A DNA stretch of 64,000 bases from Cervus elaphus (taxonomy: Eukaryota; Chordata; Mammalia; Artiodactyla; Cervidae): contig NC_057838.1 in NCBI RefSeq assembly GCF_910594005.1, forward strand, positions 34,402,001-34,466,000, in the 5' to 3' direction. A program made the translations under genes and the position numbers. Of the stretch, positions 44,171-56,243 are shown piece after piece. The notes under the pieces are model-generated. The model was not told where the DNA came from. It saw only the letters and a program-made list of their open reading frames with translations, and made no database searches. Within the stretch, counting starts at the first letter, position 1. Each line of letters begins with the position of its first letter.

Positions 44171-44499
44171 TTATAAGCACTGAAAAACTTTTAGTTATAA
44201 TTATCTAGGAGTGACTAAAATATGGAAGCAGCTAAGAAGTGTTCCCAATGGAGGAAAAGTCTGTCTTTGAACAGCTAGTAAAAAAAAAAAAACGCTTGAC
44301 TTACACATGTCCAGGTTTGATGTATTATATACATGAGGAATCTGATTAGTTTTTTCTTTTATGAGCACTGGTAGATCACCATCAGTTTTTACCCCTGGCC
44401 TACATATAGTAAGCCATTAGAGATCCAGCAATGAAGTAAGTTACACACTACAAATCTTGGGCTTGAGTCTGCCCCAATCAGCTTTTGCCATACTAATGA

Positions 44500-44870
44500 T
44501 GCATTAAAAACAACTCCAAATTCATTGGCTCACAATAATAAACATTTATTTCTGGCTCATACATGTCTGGGTTCTCTGGTCTTGGCTGGATTCATTCTAC
44601 TTAGTGAGTTTCTCGTTTTCTTTCAATCAGCGACTGGTTACCCAGAATATATTATTCTCGTGGCAAAAGACAGGAGCACAAGAGGACAGACCCGCCCAGG
44701 CTCGCACATTTCAAGGCATTGCTCATGTCATGTCTGTGAACTTTCCATTGGCCAACACAAGTCATATGGCAAAGTCCAAATGCAAAGGGCAGAGGCCACT
44801 CCAGCCACTCTGAGGCCATACCTTGGTTGTGGAGATGCACCATGACTTCAGGGAAATGAAGAACTGAGAT
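44500..44870 (-). repeat. Old LTR-like relic (MLT1-like), antisense
   Basis: 'caataataaacatttatttctggctcatacatgtctggg' and 'ggcattgctcatgtcatgtctgtgaactttccattggccaacacaagtcatatggc' (abridged) resemble a common antisense MaLR-type relic. Assignment is tentative. Confidence 0.4.
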
Positions 44871-44909
44871 CAATGACTGAACCACCACAGAATCTTAGCT
44901 CTGTTTGAG

Positions 44910-44990
44910 CGTTTAGCTATGTATTCATGGGCAGCCACTGTACTGCTCTAGGCCTTAGTTTCTTTATTTGTAAAATGAAGAGGTTGAATT
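44910..44990 (+). repeat. MIR fragment
   Basis: 'ctctaggccttagtttctttatttgtaaaatgaagaggttgaattag' (abridged) is the MIR centre. It abuts the next relic. Confidence 0.65.
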
Positions 44991-44994
44991 AGAT

Positions 44995-45170
44995 CAGTAT
45001 ATATTAGAGTCACCTGGGGAAGCTTTTAAAAAACACCATTTGCTGGGTCCCATCCAAGACCAGTTAAATCAGAATCCCTAGGGGTAAGTCTCAAGAACTT
45101 GTGTGTTTATAAAGTTTTCTGGATGATTCTAGTGTACAGTCAGGATTGGGAGCCACTGTGTTAGATGGTT
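44995..45170 (+). repeat. MER5-like DNA-transposon relic
   Basis: 'agtcacctggggaagcttttaaaa', 'tgctgggtcccatccaagaccagttaaatcagaatccctaggggt' and 'gattgggagccactg' (abridged) follow the hAT-Charlie MER5A/B order. Confidence 0.7.
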
Positions 45171-46359
45171 TCCAGTATTTCTTCTACTCTCAAACTTGTT
45201 TAGGTTCTAATAGGACTGGTTTGTTGGCTATGAAGACTTGCTCAAGATTGACATGCTGATCGATTGGTAGGGTAAAATGTTTGTGTCCTAAAATGCTGCT
45301 GACTGCCCCCCTCCGCTTCCACATACACACACACACACCCCCAAGAGCAACAATTGTATTGTTTTCTCTTTGCTTCTTTGTTCAAAGATATTCCCGCATT
45401 CTCACAATGCCTTCTTCCTCCTCTTGTCTGCTACCTATTTCAGCTGCTGGAAGAGTTTTCTGAAATAAATGAGAACTCTGCTGGCTTTTCTATGTCACTT
45501 ATTTTCCAGCTCTACCTGAATTGTACTTAAAATGCCGCTTCCCCCCTTTGCCATTTAGAATTAGCAAGTGTCACCCACCTTCCCGTCAAGGTTGGCACTG
45601 ATCAGTAGCACACCCCCACGCTGCCACTCTTTCCCCACCTACTCCCGAGTCAGCCCCCGGAAGGGGATTTACATTTCCACAGAAGCAGCTCTAAGACCTG
45701 TTGAAAGGGGCTCAGGAATGAAATGCAACCTAACTCTCATCCGTGTATGTCAGAGATGCTGCAGAAGAGATACTTGCATTAGGAGGTGGGGAACTGGTGC
45801 CCAAGGCCTCATTCCCTTCAAGGACTCCCTGCATAGTGTGGGAGATTTGTCACTGTCGCGGTGATTCTTTGTTGGTTCTCTCTGGCAAGGTCCTTACTTT
45901 TTCTCCTCTAGCAAGAATTATAGTTTGAGATATAAATAAATGTAATATTCACAGATCTGGTTACTAAGAAATAGCGTTTATTGATAATTTTCTGTTTTTC
46001 CTTTTCCTCTTCTCTATCTCTTATCATAGTACTGTTTATATGAACTATTATATTTCATTGATTCTAAGGTGCGTTTTTCCCAGAATTTTATCTCTCTGCA
46101 ATAGGGATGTGTCTCATAGTTATTGATGTCTTAAAATTAATCGGCAGAAATTTTCCTTTCTTGGAGGAACACACAATAATGGTGCACCTTATGATGGGTG
46201 ATTTCTGTGAGGAAGTGGAATGGAGCATCATCTAGGCTTTGTGCTAAGTCTGTTGCATTCATTTTCTCATTTAGTCCTCACAATAATTCATTGATTAATT
46301 AATTTATCAGTACTTTTTTCTATCAACAAATATTTGTCAAGCTAATATAATTAATAATA

Positions 46360-46590
46360 ATAGTTGACATGTATTGAGCAGATATTATGGAAGTCCTTTA
46401 AAAAATATCCTCTACACTTAGCATTAAGGAAGATGCTGAGAGGTAGGTATTGATATTATTTGCACTTTATAGGCCAGCAAAAGTGGCACTCACTCAGAGG
46501 TTAACAAACTTGCCACAGTCATAAAGTTCAAAGGCAAGCTTCAAACCCAGTTTACTCTGCCTTCAAAGCCCATGCAATGTCACTACCCTG
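46360..46590 (-). repeat. MIR SINE, antisense
   Basis: 'tgacatgtattgagcagatattatgg', 'gaggtaggtattgatattatttgcactttataggccagc', 'aacaaacttgccacagtcata' and 'aagcttcaaacccag' (abridged) give most of an antisense MIR. Confidence 0.75.
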
Positions 46591-47622
46591 CATCACATCA
46601 AACACTTGTTATTATTATCATTAATAGTGGTGAAGTATTTTATCATTTACAATAGACTTTCACAGAGGCCTAATTATAGCCTAATAACCTGGCAAATGCA
46701 AATTCTTTTATGTATTTTGTATTCAAAGATAAAAATAACTGTTAAAATACATTCTTAATAGCCTTCATAAAAAGGTATAAGCCATCCAAAGAAACCCCAA
46801 GGAAAGCTAAAAAACTGGAACTCTTTCACTTCATTAGGGCCAAGCAAATAAGAGCTGGGTCAGAGTTCATGCTAATTAATGTCAGAAGGACAATAGTCCA
46901 CTGGATAATGGAAAAACAAACTATTAATATTATAGGGTGTAAGCTATTACTCTGAGATCTAACTCTGCATTTCTAACTATTACGGAAAATACCATCTAAA
47001 CCAAGTGGACTTTAAAAACAATGGATAACAGTTTGTAGAATGGATCATTGGCATTGGTAAATATGATAAATGAGGTCAGGCCAATGACACTTCCATCTAG
47101 ATTCAGTTTTAGAGGGAATGACCTGAAAATCTGGGATATTAATGTATTGGGGTTAAGTCTATTGTTTTGTTATTCTAGTGATTTATGGTCAACAAAGAAA
47201 TCCCAGCAAAAGGGACTATGTCGGAAAGAGCAGGAGAATCATAATTAATTTGACATTATTTTTAAATAATTATATTCCTTTAATCTATTAAACAATCTAG
47301 GCAATCATAAAGCCACAGATTCCAGAGTTAGAAGGGCCCCAGGAGGTAGCATGTTTTCCACTTACACAAGGAGAAATATGAGCTTTCTAAGGCACCCTCA
47401 CTATTTCATTTCATTTTGACTTTGTTGGATGGCTTCTTTAATCAATTTCTTCTGTCTTTTAAGTCCTCAAAGTTGTTTGAGCTGGGTTTATTGGTTTTTG
47501 AAAATCCTGTTTTCTGGGACTACCCCTTCTAATCTTCTGATCACTGTGGGTAAAAATGGGCTGTCTAGCTTTAACAAATGGTTAGAAATCTTGCCATTTT
47601 GAAAACAGGGCACCCTTCCCTG

Positions 47623-47669
47623 AGAACCTCCATATCTTTTTTTTTTTTTTTTCAGAACCTCCATATCTT
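47623..47669 (-). repeat. Poly(T) tract between exact 16-bp direct repeats
   Basis: AGAACCTCCATATCTT is present at 47623-47638 and 47654-47669; between them are 14 T residues and one C. A perfect 16-bp duplication around a homopolymer is the clearest A-tail-only insertion footprint in the window. Confidence 0.9.
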
Positions 47670-47936
47670 ATGCAAGAGATGAATTATATTTATCCCTGAA
47701 TGATTGCCTTCTAGTCAGAAATCTCAAGGGTGAATGAAGTGTTACCAACTGTTAATGGGTTAGTAACTAAGATGGGTAAATTAAGTTTTCCTTTTATCCA
47801 ACACCAAACTTTTCCTTTTTCCTCTCCTCAGTTTCTGAGATGAAAACAGATCCCCACAAAACACCTTTATAGCTCAAGAGACAGGCAGTAATTCTTTATC
47901 TCTAGTTTATAGAATTCTAACATTTCACTGTTGTTG

Positions 47937-49335
47937 TTGTTCAGTCACTAAATCGTGTCCAACTCGTTGCCACCCCATGTACTGCAGCACACCAGCCTCC
48001 TCTGTCCTATCTTCTTAGTTCCCAGAAAGTGAAAGTGAAAGTCAGTCAGTTGTGTCTGACTCTTTGCAACCCCATGGACTAAACAGACCATACAATTCTC
48101 CAGGCCAGCATACTGGAGTGGGTAGCCTTTCCCTTCTCCAGGGGATCTTCCCAACCCAGGGATTGAAGCCAGGTCTCCTACATTGCAGGTGGATTCTTTA
48201 CCAGCTGAGCCACCAGAGTTTGCTCAAATTCATGTCCGTTGAGTTGATGATGCTATCTAACCACCTCATCCTCTGCCACCCCCTTTTCCTTTTGCCTGCA
48301 ATCTTCCCCAGCACCAGGTCTTTTCCAATGAGTCAGTTCTTTGCATCAGGTGGCCAAAGTATTAGAGCTTCAGCATTAGTCCTTTCAATGAATATTCAAG
48401 GTTGATTTCCTTTAGGATTGACTGATTTGATCTCCTTGCAGTCCATGGGACTCTCAAGAGTCTTCTCTGGCACCACAATTGAAAACATAATTTCTTCAGC
48501 TCTCAGCCTTCTTTATGGTCCAACTCTCACATCCGTACATGACTACTGGAAAAACCATGGCTTTGACCATAAGGACCTTTGTTAGTAAGATGATGTCTCT
48601 GCTTTTTAAGATGCTGTCTAGGTTTGTCATAGCTTTTCTTCCAAGGAGCAAGCATCTTTCAATTTCGTGGCTGCAGTCATGCACTGTTCACAGTGATTTT
48701 GGAGCCCAAGAAAATAAAACCTGTCACTGTTTCCACTTTTTCCTCTTCTCTTTGCCATGAAGTGATGGGACTGGATGCCATGATCTTAGTTTTTTTTGAA
48801 TGTTGAGTTTCAAGCCAGCCTTTTTACTCTACTCTTTCACCATCTTCAAAGGATCTTTAGTTTCTCTTCACTTTCTGCCATTAGAGTGGTATCATCTTCA
48901 TATCTGATGTTGTTGATAATTCTCCCAGCAATCTTGATTCCAGCTTGTGAGTCATCCAGGCTGGCATTTCACATGATGTACTCTGCATAGAAGTTAAATA
49001 AGGATGGGGACAATATACAGACTTGTACTTCTTTCCCAATTTTGAACCAACCAGATGTTCCATTTCCAGTTGTAACTGTTGCTTCTTGACCTGTATACAG
49101 GTTTCTCAGGAGACAGGTGAAGTAGTCTATTTAGTATTCCCATCTCTTTCAGAATTTTCCACAGTTTGTTGTGATCCACACTGTCAAAGGCTTTAGCATA
49201 GTCAAAGAAGCAGAAGTAAATGTTTTTCTGGAATTCCCTTGCTTTCTCTATGATCCAGCAAATGTTGGCAACTTGATATCTGATTCCTCTGCCTTTTCTA
49301 AACCCAGCTTGAACATCTGTTAAGTTCTTGGTACC
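47937..49335 (-). mobile_element. BovB LINE, antisense copy 5, split by a Bov-tA
   Basis: The plus strand begins with (TTG)n and the BovB 3' end complement, is interrupted by a Bov-tA at 48020-48218, and continues to the RT region at about 49335. The RT box, read on the minus strand, is YEDD (48891-48902), like copy 4. It also shares with copy 4 the AACTAAAGATCCTTTGA change beside the box. It is an old, frame-broken copy. Confidence 0.93.
48020..48218 (-). mobile_element. Bov-tA SINE nested in BovB copy 5
   Basis: Tail complement with the AAAGTGAAAGTGAAAGTCAG lead, body and head complement (CCAGCTGAGCCACCAGAG) are visible. The BovB sequence continues on both sides; a short CCAGA-type duplication is possible. 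Confidence 0.94.
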
Positions 49336-49429
49336 ATTAGAGTCAATTATAAAGTATTTTTATTTATTTTTAATAACAACATATTTGACATGGAATTATA
49401 ATGGATCTAGAACTGAAATGTACCCCAGA

Positions 49430-49560
49430 GATCATTCCAACACCGTTATTTGCAAATAAGAGATATTGTTACTGGGGCAATTAAATGCTTTACCCAAGAG
49501 CATGTAGCCAGTTAGTGGTCTCCTGACTCCAACTTCATTCTCCTTCCTGAAAATTTTCAA
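49430..49560 (-). repeat. MIR-like SINE fragment, antisense
   Basis: 'ccagagatcattccaacaccgttatttgcaaataag', 'gctttacccaagagcatgtagccagttagtgg' and 'ctcctgactccaac' (abridged) follow an antisense MIR relative. Confidence 0.6.
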
Positions 49561-52284
49561 TTAATATTGGTAAGTTCTTGCAAATGAGAACAATGTCCAT
49601 GAAGTTATCTTCTTGGGGAAATAGCAAAGGATCCTGACTTGGTTGCAAAAGAGATTTCTCTTTAAGACAAGGCTTCAAAAATGACCTTTGAGGGCATTTT
49701 CCATATTTCTGATTAGTGGGTACAATAACCTTGAGCTGAAGAAAAGGGCACCCAAAGAGCAAAGCAATAATAGAGGAATTACTTTGGCAATTACCATTAC
49801 CATTACAAGTCCACCTTTGAAAATAGATGGAGGAATCTGTAATGAAAAGAGTCAGCCTCACAGAGTATGAGAGGAATAGAAATCTCAATATCAAACATCT
49901 AGGCCATTCCCTTGACTTTCCTGGTTGAAGTATAATCAAAACAAACAAACAAAAGAAAGTGCCTTTTTCCCACTATAGTAAATGGCACTTTCTACATGGC
50001 TTCATGCTATTAAATCTGAAGAATTACTTGATATCTTTTCTTTACTATGAATCATAGCCCCGTCATCTCTAAAATGGAATTAATACAACCTAACCAGCCT
50101 ACCCCATATGATAAACATAAATTTAATAAATGACCAGACTAAGAAACCAATGTGGTTTTAAGTAAAATTTTTGAGCTCTGTTGGGGCTTTCTCTTACTGA
50201 AAGTTTTAATTTGCATTTCTTTAGATTATTTTAAGTGTTGGCTGCAGCTTCCTATAGAATATGGAGGAAGACCAAGTATGCTGCCTAATATGAGAACAAG
50301 TTCGTGGTCACCTTTATTTAACCTATCCAGTTTAGGAGAACTGAGTGAGGGAAATTGCCAGATGTATTGAAGAGGATGCCTTCAACACTTCCCAAAACAC
50401 AGCTGTTGCTTTGCTTAGGATGGCATCATAAACAGAGCCCATCTTCGCACTGCAGAACACTGACATGACCCACTCAACCCTTTATCTGAGCAGGTGAAAT
50501 TTGCTTTAGCTTCCTTTATCTTTCTTAAGAATGCAATAAGAATTTTTAAAGCTTTTTCTCAGGCATTCGCCTTTCTATATACCCAAATCCCTAATTTTCT
50601 CATTTTTTCCAGATTTAAGAATTTTGCTATGTGAGACATGGAGTATTGGTGGTACAAAAATCTTCATAACTCTCCTTTATCCAATTTGCAGTCCCTCTTG
50701 CGACTATGACAGTTTTCCTGCAATCCTTTTTCTTTGTTTCCTCCTTAGAAGAGAAGAGCAGTGTCTTTTAACTGTAGTTTGCCCATTAGAGATAGTCTGA
50801 GAATAAATGAAATCATTATGTGTTGAGATAAACCTCTAAACAAAGATGCTCTGAGAATCTCAATAATGTTCCTAGTTTTAATACATACTCACAGATCCCA
50901 GACTCCCTCACTCCCGATGTGCCAGGCTAACCCTGGGGAATTTGAAGATGCCAAGATTTTACTCTTAGTTTTCTCACTGGTTTAGCTGTAAGGCCGAGTG
51001 AACAACACCACTTCTCAGCTCTGTGCCAAGTTTTCTATCTCTAAAGCAGATACCATCTCTGACATCTTAACAAGAGCTCGCAAGTAGCTTCCCACCTCAT
51101 ATTTTGAACAGGACTCTCCCTGGAAAGATGATTTTTTAAATAATATGAAATAAAATATTTATACCTGTGTAGTGCTTCTTAAGATATAAATGTATCTGTT
51201 CATAAATGGAAAATGAAGCTATGATTTTGAGGAATATGCTTTCCCCAATCTGAAGTATTTTTCGTGATGTGGCTATTGAAGCATCAGCCCTGCTCTGCCA
51301 CTTGACTTAACATTTCTCTGCTCCAGTTTTTCCCTCTGGGGAGAGGGCTAGAAATTTTAGAAGAATAGTTAAAGCCACCACCAGATTCAAATAATCCCCT
51401 GGACCAATGTGCATGTATTTATGTGAGAGCATTTCTAGCTCTGTTTTCCCAAATATTTCTTCATCAAATTAAATTGTTTTCACGTTTATTTTTTAACACC
51501 CTTTGACCACATCAAGATTTTTGATTCAGGCTAAGATTTTGAGACTTTCAGAATGAGCTATGCTATCTGGCATAAATGGGTGTTCCAGTTTGACCTAAGA
51601 ATCTCAGAAATTACTATAGGCTGTAATCAGAGCAAAGGAGCAAGTGACAGAAGTGTGTTTTTCTCTGTAATGGAAATAACTAGAGAAATGCAAAAGAAAT
51701 CTCTCTAGTCTGTTCTAAAGAGTTCTATTTTGAATTCCAAGGCAACTGTCATTTTAATATCAGGGCCCCTTTAAGCAGAAATTTTGACTTGCCATGAATT
51801 TAACAGGCTGTAGGCTATCAAATGCCTGACTATAACAGCTCTCTCTTCTTTGTTTAAAGAATTGAAAATGGAAATTGCATGGTCTAAAATTCCTGATTAT
51901 TTTATCTCCCTAACTTCATCCTTCTGATCCATTGGGAACACTGTTTCAGGAAGAATGTCTTAAAGCAAAATTTTGCTTTCCCTAGAAGCAGACACTAAGA
52001 GCTTGAGTGAAAGCAGTTTATTGGGGCTGGAGAAAGTGAGATGAGGAAGGAGGCAATAAGGAGCATGTGGTCAAGCAGGTCACCACTGTGGGTAACTAGA
52101 GCTTCTTCCCACTGGGGACCTCTGAGGACTGGCATAGAACACACACCTCCGAGCTATCTCAGGGGACGTGTGAGAGGATCACAGTGTTTATACAACTCCA
52201 GCAACTGCTACCAGGTTTTGGTTGAGAGCTATTTGTGGAAAGTATGTAACTTACTAGCAGAAAATCCTTGATGATATCACTTAA

Positions 52285-52430
52285 GTCATCTGAACTTCAT
52301 TTTCTCATATGCAAGGTGGACATGAATCTAATGTCACAATATTGTGGTATGAATTCCATGTACTGTTATACTAAAGTGCTTTGTAAGTTACCCAATTACT
52401 ATTCAAATATTATTTATTATTAATACAGGT
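52285..52430 (+). repeat. MIR 3' part
   Basis: 'tctgaacttcattttctcatatgcaaggtggacatgaa' and 'taaagtgctttgtaa' (abridged) match the MIR 3' half. Confidence 0.62.
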
Positions 52431-52549
52431 AAACATGCTCTATTCCTCCAAAAAGTGTTAAAATCTTATGAAGTTAAGATATATACATAGATAAATATCA
52501 AAGGCAGTACTTGATCACTTCTGTTAGAGGACAACAGTCTTCTCTGATA

Positions 52550-52765
52550 GCACAGTGGGTTGAGGACAGAGACTTTGGAGTTCAAACCTTGGCTGTGCCA
52601 TTTATTAGCTTTGTGGGCTTGGGCAATTTACTCACTCTCTCTGAGTCTCAGTTTTCTCATCTGTAAAGTGGGTATGACAGAATTGCTCATGGAGTTATTA
52701 AATACTAAATTAAGTAATGCATGCAAAGTGCTTAGTATTTATTAAATAGTTGTGTTATTTTCATT
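52550..52765 (+). repeat. Nearly complete MIR SINE
   Basis: Head to tail is recognisable: 'cagtgggttgaggacagagactttggagttcaaacc', 'ctgtgccatttattagctttgtgggcttgggcaatttactcactctctctgagtctcagttttctcatctgtaaagtggg', 'gcaaagtgcttagtatttat' (abridged). It is the best-preserved MIR of the window. Confidence 0.85.
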
Positions 52766-53239
52766 ACCACCATTATTATGGTTTTTGCTATTACTCTTGC
52801 ATGGGATTTGGAAAAGGAATATGTCAAAATTAATTTGGAGTGTGATACACTCTAGGAAGAGTGTTATTAAATGAAATAGTGGACATGAAAGCCCTTAGTC
52901 AACTCTTATTTTCTATTGTCAATTTTAAAGAATGATTATTCATGAATAGGGTTTCATGAGTTGGACATCACAGCAGGTAAAAGTATGCCAGGCAGAGGTG
53001 AGACAGGAAAGGCATTTTAAATATAAGAAACACACTGTGCAATGTGGAAATGAATACAGACAGCATTCTGTCAAGGAAGGTTTTACTAACAATGATCGGC
53101 GTGGTTGGGTAAGAGCATGAGGCATATCTAGAAGAGGAAGAAAAGCCAAGTGGGGCATGAATCAGAGCATGGAAGACCTTGAGGGCTGAGTTAAAGAGCT
53201 GGAGACCCAGTGGGTGTTGTGAATAGAGGAGTCATTTCT

Positions 53240-53660
53240 TGCTGGTTCGTGCTCCTGAGCCTTAATCCACTCACATGCAGCCTCTTCAGTCCTGAATCCA
53301 GAGCTGCCTTCTCAGCTTTCATTTCCTGCTCTTCACTTTACCCTCATGCTTCCCTTCCAGCTCTCCCACATCATATTCACCTCTTTCTGTACCTTTGCTT
53401 ATGCTGAACCCCTCACCTGGAGGATTCCCTCTCCGTCTTTTTTTCTTCTTAATCAAATCTGCCCTAGCTGCTCATGCATTTTCCATACCTGTCCTTAGCA
53501 ATCCTTTCTCCCTTAACGCCTTGAATACTTTTCACCTCCATCACCCAGTCATCTCATTTCCTGATGAGAATAAGCTCTTTGAATGCAGGGACCATGCTTT
53601 TATTTTGCTGTTTCATACATTCCTGGATACACAGAGAGTGATCAGGAAATTCTTGGCTAA
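53240..53660 (+). repeat. L2 LINE 3' region
   Basis: 'cccctcacctggaggattccctctcc', 'aatactttcacctcc' type blocks, 'agaataagctctttgaatgcagggaccatgc' and the ending 'gtgatcaggaaattcttggctaat' (abridged) follow the L2 3' end in sense orientation. Old, non-coding. Confidence 0.65.
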
Positions 53661-53959
53661 TCGGACATGTTAGCCACATCTTCCCAAGGGTCTCCTTGCA
53701 TGTGTCACGTCAATGGTACCTTTCTCTAATTTGCCTTCTCAAGGTTGGTAGAGTAAAATATGATGGGCTTCTCCTGGCCCTTTCTCAAGGGATTCTAGTG
53801 ATGTTAACATTATGTGGCTTTTTTATGAAATGGGAACTGTTAGCCTCCAGGTAGAAATTTGGGAAAAGAAACTGATTTATTCTGTGATGTTTTAGATATA
53901 ACTGACTTGTGTGCCATTAAATTTCAGTTTGATTCACTTCTTGCTTTGAGGTAGAAGTG
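53661..53959. other. Unrecognised sequence
   Basis: Nothing recognised between the L2 and MIR pieces. Confidence 0.45.
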
Positions 53960-54035
53960 AAAAAACTCATTTTCCATTTCAGCTTTGCCATTAATTAGCT
54001 GCGTGACTTTGGGCAAGTCTTTTCCCCTCTCTATT
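53960..54035 (+). repeat. MIR fragment, sense
   Basis: 'gctttgccattaattagctgcgtgactttgggcaagtcttttcccc' (abridged) is the MIR core. An antisense MIR follows at once. Confidence 0.7.
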
Positions 54036-54290
54036 AATAATAGCTATCTTTTACTGGATGTGAAATAAGTGCAGCATTGCTAGGTGCTGTAAATCCACTG
54101 TTTTATTTAATCCTCCTATCAATTTTGTGAGGTAGGCCTCATGACTGCTCCTAGTTCCAAATGAGACTCAGATCAGAAAGTAAGTTTCCCAGAGTCACAG
54201 AGTTAATAAGTTACAGAGTCAGAACTCAAAGCCAGGATTGGCTGCTTGCAAAGCTTATGAACTTAATCCTTATGCATTATTTCAGTTCCT
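54036..54290 (-). repeat. MIR SINE, antisense
   Basis: 'aatagctatcttttactggatgtg', 'tttaatcctcctatcaattttgtgaggtaggc', 'agtaagtttcccagagtcacagagttaataagttacagagtcag' (abridged) give nearly a full antisense MIR. Confidence 0.8.
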
Positions 54291-55329
54291 TTAAGTCTAA
54301 GCATCTTCAGCCTTAAACAAAGAGATGAGACTGCAATCTCTAGGAAGCTTTCCAAATTTGTGACTCTTCTCTAAGAGTACATGTTATTTCAGGCATGAAA
54401 TTGAAATCTGTAATTTGCTACAAATCACCCAGCTACCACAACTCCAATTTCCTGGAGGAAACTCTCTTCCCCACTGTTACTTGGCAGAGTTTGGGGCTGG
54501 GGATGACCTCCCTCATGGATGTGCATGTGACCTAGGACCAAGCTCATCACACATTTCTTTCCTGGGACATGGGCTTGGTCATGTGACTTAATGGAGGCCA
54601 ACAATAACCATACTCAGAATTTTTATTCTGACTTTCAGGGGAAAAGTATTAGTACTCACTTGCACTGAACTGGATCCTGGGAGAATGCAGGCGCTTTCCC
54701 GTGATGCTGACAGTCAGTCATGCCACTACTTGTAGAACATGGAAATTAGCCAGCGCCTGGCAGAGCAGAGCCCCGAGAGGGAAGGACTGGGTCCTGGTGA
54801 CATGTGTCAGCCCCCAAATCTATCCTTACCTGAAGCAAAGCCAAGGGTTGGATTCTCCTTACAAGTGAGCCAGTTTGGGGGTTCAGTTTGCTGTTATAGG
54901 CACCACAAGATAAGAGGAGTTCATGGGTCTTTTCCTTTTTTTGGGGCACAAACATACCAAAATCTTACTGAACAAGCAAATTGTCTTGTTCAGACTCAGT
55001 CCCAGCCAGAGTGCATCAGGCCTTGAATCATCTCTAATTATGGTAGAAAATATATTCTCACTGTGGATGAAAAGGTGCCTGATTTGTCATGTGAGAAAAA
55101 AAATCTGTTAAGTGGTACAGTGAAACTTTATGACTCTCTTCTGCCAGAAGGCTTCCTGATCATTTGCCTGTCTCCAGAAAATGTTAATTGCTAATTGTCA
55201 ACGTGCGTTTCAAGAAAGTGAGCTGCTGCCTGGCATGCCTGTTAGCTCTAACTGGTAACTTGTTTCTGTCCCCTCCATTTCTTTATAATTACATTTGAAC
55301 TTTGAAACCAAAAATCATTTAGGTTAAGG
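54291..55329. other. Unrecognised sequence
   Basis: No gene or repeat recognised. A 95-codon frame at 54739-55026 begins with ATG but shows no domain, splice or codon evidence. Confidence 0.5.
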
Positions 55330-55565
55330 CACTATGACTTTATTGAATGAATTCTATCTATACTTTTACATAAATCATTATATGTCATTAATCATAGAAT
55401 TTGAGGGTTGGAAGAGACCTTTAGAGAACAGATTTTCCAGCCCCTTTAATTTAATAGAAGAAGAAAATAGTAGGCAGACATCAGCTCAGAGTCACATGGT
55501 AGTTATAGGTTGTTAAGGGCTATAATCAGGGTCTCCTGACCTCAAGCCAGGGTGATTTTCACCAT
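55330..55565 (-). repeat. MIR-like SINE, antisense
   Basis: 'atcatagaatttgagggttggaagagacctttagagaaca', 'agagtcacatggtagttataggt' and 'gggtctcctgacctc' (abridged) follow a widespread antisense MIR relative. Confidence 0.6.
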
Positions 55566-56099
55566 ATCACACCTCCTCTCCTGACCCTGTCTTGGTTTAT
55601 TACATGAATAAAAACTCCAAAAGCCTCAGACACATGACAAATAAATGCAAATCTTCCAGATGAGAATTCCCTGCATTCACTGTCACCCTCTTCTCATTTT
55701 TACCACCTCTGTTCTTTCTGACAGCAGACTAAAGAGAACACAAATGCCACCTGGATAGCTAATCTGGTCAGGAAACCACATGGAAGTTAGTGTAAAGAAT
55801 AGTACAACCTTAGGCGTTTTCCCCCAGCAATTAAGGAATTTGTTTTGGTACCTGGAAAATAAAAGCTTTTTTTTTTTTTTAAGAGAACCACTTACAATGA
55901 TACAAATGATTCTTGAGCTTTCATTACAGTAGATTTGATCTATAATTCTGCTTAGTAATATTGTTAGACCTTCAATCTGTGTCATTAACACCCTTGATAA
56001 GAAGAAGATCCCACTTGTTATACTCTGTAAGTTTGCCTGTTATTCCACTTCAAATCCACTTTGTGTACTAAGATTTTATTAATAGCTATATAAGGTTTA

Positions 56100-56233
56100 T
56101 GGGAGAAGGAAATGGCAACCCACTCCAGCATTCTTGCCTGGAGAATTCCCATGGACAGAGGACCCTGGCAGGCTACAGTCCATGGGGTCGCAAGAGTCAG
56201 ACACGACTTAGCGACTAAACCACCACTACCACA
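56100..56233 (+). mobile_element. Bov-A monomer SINE with exact 10-bp TSD
   Basis: One Bov-A unit (GAGAAGGAAATGGCAACCCA to GACACGACTTAGCGACTAAA) lacks a tRNA head. ATAAGGTTTA flanks it exactly at 56090-56099 and 56234-56243. Confidence 0.96.
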
Positions 56234-56243
56234 TAAGGTTTAC

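Larger units (their letters stand above)
43791..47622. other. Mostly unique sequence with old repeats; no gene recognised
   Basis: It holds MIRs at 44025-44170, 44910-44990 and 46360-46590, an MLT1-like relic at 44500-44870, and a MER5-like relic at 44995-45170. A short (AC)n run is at 45325. The GC-richer patch at 45560-45880 contains a 98-codon frame without recognisable features. Confidence 0.55.
49336..53239. other. Unique sequence with MIR copies; no gene recognised
   Basis: It holds MIR-like pieces at 49430-49560, 52285-52430 and 52550-52765 and a short AAAC repeat at 49937-49955. Frames up to 137 codons (49535-49948, minus) have no domain signature. Confidence 0.55.

Noticed and set aside
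45568..45864. 98-codon frame in a GC-richer patch
   Set aside because: No recognisable domain, no CpG island and no neighbouring exon-like sequence.
49535..49948. 137-codon minus-strand frame
   Set aside because: It begins within a MIR-like relic and shows no domain, so it is a chance frame.
54739..55026. 95-codon frame beginning with ATG
   Set aside because: Opposing frames of similar length overlap it and no splice or domain evidence is present.
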